From Cellulomonas sp. (lineage in GTDB: Bacteria; Actinomycetota; Actinomycetes; Actinomycetales; Cellulomonadaceae), in contig JAPSIJ010000168.1 in assembly GCA_031178805.1 (NCBI GenBank), positions 1 through 5,710 of the forward strand: a DNA stretch of 5,710 nt. Direction: 5' to 3'. Shown here piece by piece: positions 1-4,736 of this stretch. Position 1 is the stretch's first letter; every line of letters begins with the position of its first letter. The translations under genes and the position numbers were made by a program. The notes beneath the pieces are model-generated. The model made no database searches. It saw only the letters and a program-made list of their open reading frames with translations, and was not told the origin of the DNA.

Positions 1-1516
1 CGACCCACCGCCAGCCGCCGGCGCCGAGCCGGTGCTTGGCCCGGAGCGCCAGGGCGGCGCGGAACAGGTGCAGCACGGAGCCCTCGTCGGCCTCCTGGAC
101 GTCGGCGGCGTACGCGGCCCAGCCGTCGGGCTGGGGCAGCCAGGTCCGGCCCGTCGGGCTGAAGCCGAACCCCGGGGCGCCCGCCTGCCAGGGCAGCGGC
201 ACCCGGCAGCCGTCGCGGCCCCGTTCGGCGCCGCCGGAGCGGGCGAAGGTCGGGTCCTGCCGCAGCGCGTCCGGGAGCGTGGTGTGCTCGGGCAGGCCGA
301 GCTCCTGGCCCTGGTAGACGTACAGCGAGCCGGGCAGGGCCGCGGCGAGCAGCGTCATGGCGCGGGCCCGGCGCAGGCCGGCCGCCTCGTCGGGCTGCGG
401 GTCGTCGGCGCCGATGCCGTTCGGCCGGGTGCCGGGGTCGGCGAGGCCCAGCCGGGCCGGCAGTCGCACGATGTCGTGGTTCTCCAGGGCCCAGGTGGGG
501 ACCGAGCCGACGGCCGACGTGGACGCCAGCGAGGCGTCCACCGCGTCGGCGATCTCCGGCGCCCGCCACCGGGCCGAGATGAAGTTGAAGTTGAACGCCT
601 GGTGGTACTCGTCCGGCCGCAGGTACAGCGCGTGCCGCGCGGGGTCGGACACCCACGCCTCGGCGACCATCGCGCGGTCGCCGTCGTACTCGTCGAGCAC
701 CGCCCGCCACGCGCGGTAGATCTCGTGCACGCCGTCCTGGTCCCACATCGGCCCCTGGTTCGACGCCGGCCGGTCCTCCCCCGCGGCGTCCTCCGTGACG
801 GAGCCGTCGAGCAGCTTCTGCTCGGCGCCGAAGTCGGGCAGGCCGGCCGCCTTGACCAGCCCGTGCGCGACGTCCACCCGGAAGCCGGCGACGCCGCGGT
901 CAAGCCAGAACCGCAGCAGGTCCTCGAACTCCGCGCGCACCTCCGCGTTCGTCCAGTCGAGGTCGGGCTGCCCGGGGTCGAACAGGTGCAGGTACCACTG
1001 CCCGGGCCGGCCGTCGGGCTCCGTGACCCGGGTCCACGCGTCGCCGCCGAACACGGACTGCCAGTTGTTCGGCGGCTCCGCCCCGTCGGGGCCGCGGCCG
1101 TCGCGGAACAGGTACCGCCCGCGCTCGGGCGAGCCGGGGCCGGCGGCCAGCGCGGCGCGGAACCAGGCGTGCTCGGACGAGGTGTGGTTGGGCACCAGGT
1201 CGACCATGACGCGCAGGCCGAGCTCCCGGGCGGTGGCCACCAGGGCGTCGGCGTCGGCCAGGGTGCCGAACAGCGGGTCGACGTCGCGGTAGTCGGCGAC
1301 GTCGTACCCCGCGTCGGCCTGCGGCGACGGGTAGAACGGCGACAGCCACACGGCGTCCGCGCCGAGCGAGGCGATGTGCTCGAGGCGCGCGGTGACGCCG
1401 GGCAGGTCGCCGATGCCGTCGCCGTCGGAGTCGGCGAACGACCGCGGGTACACCTGGTAGACGACGGCGTCGCGCCACCAGGGCTGCGCGGTGCGGGTGG
1501 GGTCGTCGGCGGTCAT
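1..1516 (-). CDS. GH13 alpha-glucosidase-like glycoside hydrolase, 3' end cut off by window edge
   Basis: This gene encodes a cytoplasmic retaining glycoside hydrolase of the alpha-amylase clan that probably cleaves glucose from imported alpha-glucosides. The window holds 505 codons with no stop, so roughly the last 30 to 60 residues of a normal-length enzyme (about 530 to 560) are missing. The start ATG at 1516 has GAGGAG four bases upstream, and there is no signal peptide. The first residues (WWRDAVVYQVYPRSF, 13-27) are a family hallmark. Visible motifs are the calcium-type loop DSDGDGIGD (29-37), region I DLVPNH (106-111), QPDLDW (183-188), region II GFRVDVAHG with nucleophile D215, region III MVAEAW with acid/base E286, and region IV ENHD with transition-state stabiliser D348. 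All three catalytic acids are intact. The DVAHGL stretch after the nucleophile resembles actinobacterial alpha-glucosidases, probably subfamily GH13_30, though that assignment is from memory. It is the last gene of the operon seen here. Exact substrate (maltose, isomaltose, sucrose, trehalose-like) cannot be read from the sequence. Confidence 0.93.
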   Translation of the reverse strand, partial: MTADDPTRTAQPWWRDAVVYQVYPRSFADSDGDGIGDLPGVTARLEHIASLGADAVWLSPFYPSPQADAGYDVADYRDVDPLFGTLADADALVATARELGLRVMVDLVPNHTSSEHAWFRAALAAGPGSPERGRYLFRDGRGPDGAEPPNNWQSVFGGDAWTRVTEPDGRPGQWYLHLFDPGQPDLDWTNAEVRAEFEDLLRFWLDRGVAGFRVDVAHGLVKAAGLPDFGAEQKLLDGSVTEDAAGEDRPASNQGPMWDQDGVHEIYRAWRAVLDEYDGDRAMVAEAWVSDPARHALYLRPDEYHQAFNFNFISARWRAPEIADAVDASLASTSAVGSVPTWALENHDIVRLPARLGLADPGTRPNGIGADDPQPDEAAGLRRARAMTLLAAALPGSLYVYQGQELGLPEHTTLPDALRQDPTFARSGGAERGRDGCRVPLPWQAGAPGFGFSPTGRTWLPQPDGWAAYAADVQEADEGSVLHLFRAALALRAKHRLGAGGWRWV

Positions 1517-1520
1517 GCGG

Positions 1521-1526
1521 CTCCTC
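1521..1526 (-). promoter_or_regulatory. Ribosome binding site of the GH13 gene
   Basis: On the minus strand GAGGAG stands four bases before the ATG at 1516. The spacing is short but the match to the anti-Shine-Dalgarno sequence is strong. It supports this ATG as the start, and the WWRDAVVYQ family motif follows 12 residues later, as expected. Confidence 0.75.
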
Positions 1527-1532
1527 GCTGCG

Positions 1533-1570
1533 GGGTCGGTGGCGGGTCGGTGACGGGATCGGGCACGGGG
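1533..1570. repeat. G-run tract with an 11-bp direct repeat between permease and glucosidase genes
   Basis: This lies within the 64-bp gap between the second permease and the GH13 gene. GGGTCGGTG occurs at 1533-1541 and again at 1544-1552, an 11-bp period. Further G runs follow at 1555-1557, 1561-1563 and 1567-1570. The G runs are on the plus strand, which is the template strand of the operon, so the mRNA here is C-rich. The four runs from 1544 have loops of 8, 3 and 3 bases, a near-canonical quadruplex pattern. I see no terminator hairpin with a T tract in the gap, so read-through into the GH13 gene is expected. Function, if any, is unknown. Confidence 0.45.
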
Positions 1571-1580
1571 ACGGCGCCGG

Positions 1581-2486
1581 TCACTTGACCGAGCCCCGGA
1601 CGACGCCGCCGATGATCCACTTCTGGCCGATCACGTAGACCAGGACCATCGGGGCCAGCGCCATCAGGTACGAGGCGAACGCCAGGCTGTACTGGGTGTT
1701 GAACTGCCCCTGGAACGCGTACTGCACCAGCGGCAGCGTGTACTGCGCCCGGTCGGACAGCACCACCAGCGGCATCAGGAAGTCGTTCCACGCGCCGAGC
1801 GCGGCCAGGATGACCACGGTGGCGTTGATCGGCATCAGCAGCGGGAACACGACGCTGCGGAACCGGCGGACCGGGCTGGCCCCGTCGAGCGCCGCGGCCT
1901 CCTCCAGCTCGTACGGGATGGACCGCACGTAGCCGGTGTAGAGCAGGGTGTTGAACGGCAGGTTGTAGATCGCGTAGAGCAGCACCAGGCCCCACAGCGA
2001 GTCCATCCCGAGCGCCGAGGTCTGCTTGACCAGCGGCAGCATGATCACCGGGAACGGGATGAACATGGCCGCGAGCAGGAAGTAGAACCCGAACCGGAAG
2101 AACCGCCGGTCCATGTTGCGCGCGAACACCCAGCCGACGAGGGAGTTCGTCAGCAGCGTGAGCACGACGGCGCCGGCGGTGACGACCGCGGAGTTGCCCA
2201 GGGCGCGCGGGAAGTCGACGACCTCGATCGCGGTGCCGAAGTTGTCCCACCGCCACTCGGTGGGCAGGGCCCACGGGCTGCCGCCGAGCTGCTCGGGCGA
2301 CTTCAGCGCGGTGACGACGGCCAGGTAGAACGGGACGAGGACCGAGGCCGAGCACACGACGAGGACGGCGGTGAGCCACCAGTTGACCCGGCGGCGGCCG
2401 GGGTACAGCTCGGCGCGGCGGGCGGGGCGCCCGGAGCCGCCGAGGGGGACCACGCGGTCGGGGGCGGTGGGGGTCGCAGCGGTCAT
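1581..2486 (-). CDS. MalG-type ABC sugar transporter permease (CUT1 family)
   Basis: This is a 301-residue inner-membrane subunit of a carbohydrate importer of the CUT1 class (MalG, MsmG, UgpE-like). It pairs with the MalF-type subunit to form the translocation pore. After a basic cytoplasmic tail of about 34 residues, six hydrophobic segments are visible near 36-60, 98-120, 131-153, 163-185, 212-232 and 268-288. The EAA loop, which docks on the ATPase, begins at E196 (EAALDGA-type, here EAAALDGA at 196-203) and runs to the FPLLMP stretch at 214-219. The C-terminal QKWIIGGVVRGSVK resembles the usual end of MalG-like proteins. The start ATG at 2486 overlaps the stop of the upstream permease by one base (TGATG), which suggests translational coupling. 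GGGAG lies eight bases before it. The substrate is not determined by this subunit alone. Confidence 0.95.
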   Translation of the reverse strand: MTAATPTAPDRVVPLGGSGRPARRAELYPGRRRVNWWLTAVLVVCSASVLVPFYLAVVTALKSPEQLGGSPWALPTEWRWDNFGTAIEVVDFPRALGNSAVVTAGAVVLTLLTNSLVGWVFARNMDRRFFRFGFYFLLAAMFIPFPVIMLPLVKQTSALGMDSLWGLVLLYAIYNLPFNTLLYTGYVRSIPYELEEAAALDGASPVRRFRSVVFPLLMPINATVVILAALGAWNDFLMPLVVLSDRAQYTLPLVQYAFQGQFNTQYSLAFASYLMALAPMVLVYVIGQKWIIGGVVRGSVK

Positions 2487-3346
2487 CACACACGCTCCCG
2501 GCTGCGCATGGTCCGCACCTGGAACAGGGAGACGAGCGCGATCACGACGAAGAAGATGATGGCGTTGGCGGACTGGTAGGCGAACTCGCCGGCGTTGAAC
2601 CCGGCGCTGAAGATCAGCACCGACATCGACCGGGTGGCGTCGCCCGGGCCGCCGCCGGTCATGGCGATGATCTGGTCGAACACCATGAGGAAGCCCTTGA
2701 CGGTCAGCAGGGTGTTGATGGTGACGAACGGCATGAGGATCGGGAACGTCACCCGGCTGAACCGGCGCCAGCCGGTCGCGCCGTCGATCGACGCGGCCTC
2801 GTACACCTCGACGGGCACCGTCTGCAGGCCCGCGAGGTAGATGATCGTGGTCACCGCCGAGGCGCCCCAGACGGAGACCACGACGATGCCGACCCAGGCG
2901 AGGTCGGGGTTGCCGAGGATGCTCGTGCTGAGCGCCTCGACGCCGAGCGCGGAGCCGATCTGCGGCACGGCGGACGAGAAGATGAAGTTGAAGATGTACC
3001 CGACGATCAGCAGCGACAGGATGTTCGGCACGAAGAACACCGCGCGCAGCGTCCGCCGGAACGCGATCCGGCCGTTCAGCCCGACCGCGAGCGCCAGCGA
3101 GATCACGTTGGTGAGCACGGCGGCGACGACCGCGAAGCCGAAGGTGAACCGGTAGGCGCGGCCCACCCGGGCGTCGGAGAAGAGCAGCTCGTAGTTCTTG
3201 AGGCCCACCCACTCCCAGTCCCCGTACCCCCGGTAGTTGGTCAGGCTGTAGAAGAACCCCTGCAGGGCGGGCAGCGTGTGGAAGGCGAAGAAGGCCAGCA
3301 GCGCGACGGCGCCGACCGTGTAGGCGAATCTCCGGGACGTGGTCAT
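2486..3346 (-). CDS. MalF-type ABC sugar transporter permease (CUT1 family)
   Basis: This 286-residue membrane protein is the first permease of a CUT1 carbohydrate importer (MalF, MsmF, UgpA-like). It has six predicted membrane segments near 8-30, 68-90, 102-124, 150-172, 200-222 and 261-277. It lacks the long periplasmic loop of E. coli MalF, as is normal for Gram-positive homologues. The EAA loop starts at E183 (EAASIDGA, 183-190) and ends in FPILMP (201-206). The MTGGGPGDAT stretch (229-238) is a common signature of this subunit. I chose ATG 3346 because GAGGTG, overlapping the end of the binding-protein gene, sits six bases before it. A GTG at 3355 would add three residues (M-R-A) but would bury that ribosome binding site. 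The gene begins 10 bp after the binding-protein stop and ends one base inside the next permease. Confidence 0.95.
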   Translation of the reverse strand: MTTSRRFAYTVGAVALLAFFAFHTLPALQGFFYSLTNYRGYGDWEWVGLKNYELLFSDARVGRAYRFTFGFAVVAAVLTNVISLALAVGLNGRIAFRRTLRAVFFVPNILSLLIVGYIFNFIFSSAVPQIGSALGVEALSTSILGNPDLAWVGIVVVSVWGASAVTTIIYLAGLQTVPVEVYEAASIDGATGWRRFSRVTFPILMPFVTINTLLTVKGFLMVFDQIIAMTGGGPGDATRSMSVLIFSAGFNAGEFAYQSANAIIFFVVIALVSLFQVRTMRSRERV

Positions 3347-3352
3347 CGCGCG

Positions 3353-3358
3353 CACCTC
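3353..3358 (-). promoter_or_regulatory. Ribosome binding site deciding the MalF-type permease start
   Basis: GAGGTG on the minus strand begins inside the TGA stop of the binding-protein gene and ends six bases before ATG 3346. It favours ATG 3346 over the in-frame GTG at 3355, which forms part of this site. Stop codon and ribosome binding site overlap, so translation of the two genes is probably coupled. Confidence 0.65.
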
Positions 3359-4655
3359 ACAGCGACTCGCGCTCGTAGGCCGCGTCCCACTCGGCCTGCA
3401 GCTGCGCGCCGAGGCTCCGCGGGTCGCGGGAGTACAGGAAGGTCTGCAGCGCCCCGCCGAGGTTCACGCCCGCGAGCATCTGGTGCTCGGGGAAGCCGGT
3501 GATCCGGCCCTCGTCGAGGTACGTCTTGAGGCCGGCGAGCAGGTCGTCCGCGGGCTCGACGTCCGGGCGGGCGGGGAACACCGCGAGGCCGTCGGACAGC
3601 GCCTGCTGGGACTCCGGGGTGGTGAGGAAGGCGATGAACCGCTCCGCCTCCGCCTGGTGCGCGGCGCCCTCGACGGTGGTCAGGACCTGGTCGATCCCGG
3701 AGACCATCGCGGCGGGCTCGTCGGAGTCCGCCCACTGCACGACCGCCGCGCCGAGCCGGACGTCCGGGTTCACGGCCCGGATCGCGGGGATCGCCCAGAT
3801 GCCCTGCAGGTACATGGAGGCCTCGCCGCGGGCCATCGCGGTGTTGCCGCCGTTGTAGTCGGTGCCGAACGGGTCGGCGTTCGCGTAGTCGAGCAGCTCG
3901 ACCATCTTCGTCGCGGCCTCGGTGAGCCCGTCGGTCAGCGTCGCGTCCCCCGCGCGCAGGTCGTCCCAGAACCCCTCGGGCAGCGTCTGCGGGGTGATCG
4001 TGTTCCACACCGCCTGGGCGGTCCACGCGTCCTTGTAGGTGAACGCGAACGGCGTGCCGCCGGCGTCCTGGACCGCGCGGGCGGTCGCGACGACCTCGTC
4101 CCAGGTGGTCGGCACCGCGAGGCCCGCCTGCTCGAACAGGTCGACGTCGTAGAGCAGCACCTGGGCGTTCAGGGTGATCGGCACCCCGGCCAGGACGTCG
4201 TCCTGCTGGGTGAGGTCCTGCAGCGCCCGCACGGCGGCGGGGTTCAGGCCGTCCAGCGCGGGCGCGCCGGTGTGGTCCCGGAACACCCCCGCCTGCGCCA
4301 GTCCGCGGAAGTTCTGGTCGCCGTTGAGCGCGACGACCTCGGGCGGGTCGTTCTTCACCAGCCGGGAGCGCAGCACCGACAGCGCGTCGGGCACGTTGTT
4401 CTGCTCCACCCGGATGCCCGGGTTCTCGGCCTCGAACTGCGCGATCAGCTCGTCGTAGACGCCGATGGCCTCGGACTTGTTCTGGAACAGCTCGAGCGTC
4501 ACCACCCCGTCGGCGGGCTCGTCGTCGCCGGCGCACGCGCCCACCCCGAGGGCGAGCGCCCCGACCGCGAGGACGGCGGTGGCGCGGCGGAGACGGCGCA
4601 GGTGCGGGCGGCGGGCGCCGGGAGGGTGTGGCCGTCGGGCCGGTGCTGCGGTCAT
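3357..4655 (-). CDS. Extracellular sugar-binding lipoprotein of the CUT1 ABC importer
   Basis: This 432-residue protein is the substrate-capturing subunit of the importer, tethered to the outer face of the membrane. The N-terminus has an unusually long arginine-rich n-region (1-25), a hydrophobic core (about 26-40) and a lipobox VGAC with the lipidated cysteine at C41. No twin-arginine export motif is present. The mature part follows the family-1 binding-protein plan: LELFQNKSEA and YDELIAQFEAENPGI (54-81), LVKNDPPEVVALNGD (99-113), LFEQAGLAVPTTWDE (173-187), MYLQGIWAIP (281-290) and the PESQQAL helix (347-353). The overall look is that of MsmE or RafE-type oligosaccharide binders of actinobacteria. 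ATG 4655 has AAGGGG eight bases upstream. The reading frame stays open upstream, but the signal peptide begins just after this ATG and the promoter lies between, so longer forms are unlikely. It is the first gene of the operon. The ligand is not readable from sequence, though the GH13 neighbour suggests an alpha-glucoside. Confidence 0.95.
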   Translation of the reverse strand: MTAAPARRPHPPGARRPHLRRLRRATAVLAVGALALGVGACAGDDEPADGVVTLELFQNKSEAIGVYDELIAQFEAENPGIRVEQNNVPDALSVLRSRLVKNDPPEVVALNGDQNFRGLAQAGVFRDHTGAPALDGLNPAAVRALQDLTQQDDVLAGVPITLNAQVLLYDVDLFEQAGLAVPTTWDEVVATARAVQDAGGTPFAFTYKDAWTAQAVWNTITPQTLPEGFWDDLRAGDATLTDGLTEAATKMVELLDYANADPFGTDYNGGNTAMARGEASMYLQGIWAIPAIRAVNPDVRLGAAVVQWADSDEPAAMVSGIDQVLTTVEGAAHQAEAERFIAFLTTPESQQALSDGLAVFPARPDVEPADDLLAGLKTYLDEGRITGFPEHQMLAGVNLGGALQTFLYSRDPRSLGAQLQAEWDAAYERESL

Positions 4656-4675
4656 CGTGCGAGCCCCTTCGCTCG

Positions 4676-4696
4676 TAGATTTAGACCATAAATCTA
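4676..4696. promoter_or_regulatory. Perfect palindromic operator, likely bound by the divergent ROK repressor
   Basis: TAGATTTA (4676-4683) and TAAATCTA (4689-4696) form a perfect 8-bp inverted repeat around a 5-bp spacer, GACCA. Such an AT-rich palindrome stands out sharply in a window of very high GC. ROK repressors such as NagC, Mlc and XylR bind AT-rich palindromes as dimers, and a ROK gene starts 23 bp away. The site would span about +6 to +26 of the operon promoter, so binding could block promoter clearance. It also overlaps the expected -35 region of the repressor gene, allowing autorepression. A weaker CTAA, 8 bp, TTAG inverted repeat (4694-4709) could be an accessory half-site pair. 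Operator function is inference. Confidence 0.75.
4681..4689 (-). other. Possible two-codon mini-ORF (ATG GTC TAA) in the operon leader
   Basis: On the minus strand GAGGAG (4703 to 4698) is followed after eight bases by ATG GTC TAA. This is the best ribosome binding site near the operon start, stronger than that of the binding-protein gene. The frame differs from the binding protein and stops at once, so it is not an alternative start. The predicted transcript starts near 4701, which would keep GGAG but lose the first two bases of the site. It may be chance. No product of functional size is possible. Confidence 0.25.
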
Positions 4697-4718
4697 ACTC
4701 CTCAATTAGTATCACCGC
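4682..4718 (+). promoter_or_regulatory. Candidate promoter of the ROK repressor gene, leaderless type
   Basis: On the plus strand TAGTAT (4707-4712) matches the TANNNT -10 pattern and ends six bases before the repressor ATG at 4719. This is the spacing expected when transcription starts at the A of the start codon. The -35 is poor: TAGACC (4682-4687, 4 of 6) at a long 19-bp spacing, lying across the operator centre. No ribosome binding site is seen before the ATG, which agrees with leaderless translation, frequent in actinobacteria. The -10 box overlaps the -10 box of the divergent operon promoter. Confidence 0.5.
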
Positions 4719-4736
4719 ATGCTGCCGACCGGTCAA
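4708..4736 (-). promoter_or_regulatory. SigA-type promoter of the transport and glucosidase operon
   Basis: Read on the minus strand, TTGACC (4736 to 4731) is a 5 of 6 match to the -35 consensus. GATACT (4713 to 4708) is a 4 of 6 match to the -10 consensus, and the spacer is exactly 17 bp. The predicted start is near 4701, giving a leader of about 46 nt. The -35 box lies inside the first codons of the divergent repressor gene, and the operator lies immediately downstream of the start point. Confidence 0.75.

Larger units (their letters stand above)
4656..4701 (-). promoter_or_regulatory. Predicted 5' leader of the transport operon: two adjacent hairpins
   Basis: From the predicted transcription start (about 4701) to the binding-protein ATG, the 46-nt leader contains two inverted repeats that touch each other. 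The first is TAGATTTA, loop TGGTC, TAAATCTA (4696 to 4676). The second is CGAGC, loop GAAGGG, GCTCG (4675 to 4660). The loop of the second holds most of the AAGGGG ribosome binding site. The first repeat is also the candidate DNA operator, so its RNA fold may be incidental. Folding is inferred from pairing only and no energy was computed. Confidence 0.4.

Noticed and set aside
1517..1580. A transcription terminator between the second permease and the glucosidase.
   Set aside because: Only a short GGCGCC-centred palindrome is seen near the permease stop, with no T tract on either strand. The GH13 gene has its own ribosome binding site but no visible promoter.
32..1588. A 518-codon open frame on the plus strand, opposite the glucosidase gene.
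   Set aside because: It is the antisense shadow of the GH13 gene. Its translation is low-complexity, rich in G, R, V and P with no recognisable domain, while the opposite strand carries all GH13 catalytic motifs.
1581..3212. A 543-codon minus-strand frame, which could be read as a long permease with an N-terminal extension.
   Set aside because: The part before ATG 2486 is an arginine-rich out-of-frame reading of the upstream permease gene. The true MalG-type protein of normal length starts at 2486.
3346..3355. GTG at 3355 as the start of the MalF-type permease.
   Set aside because: It forms part of the GAGGTG ribosome binding site that is well placed for ATG 3346. The extra three residues add nothing.
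3339..4691. A 450-codon plus-strand open frame opposite the binding-protein gene.
   Set aside because: It is an antisense shadow typical of high-GC DNA. It has no domain, and the opposite strand encodes a clear lipoprotein.
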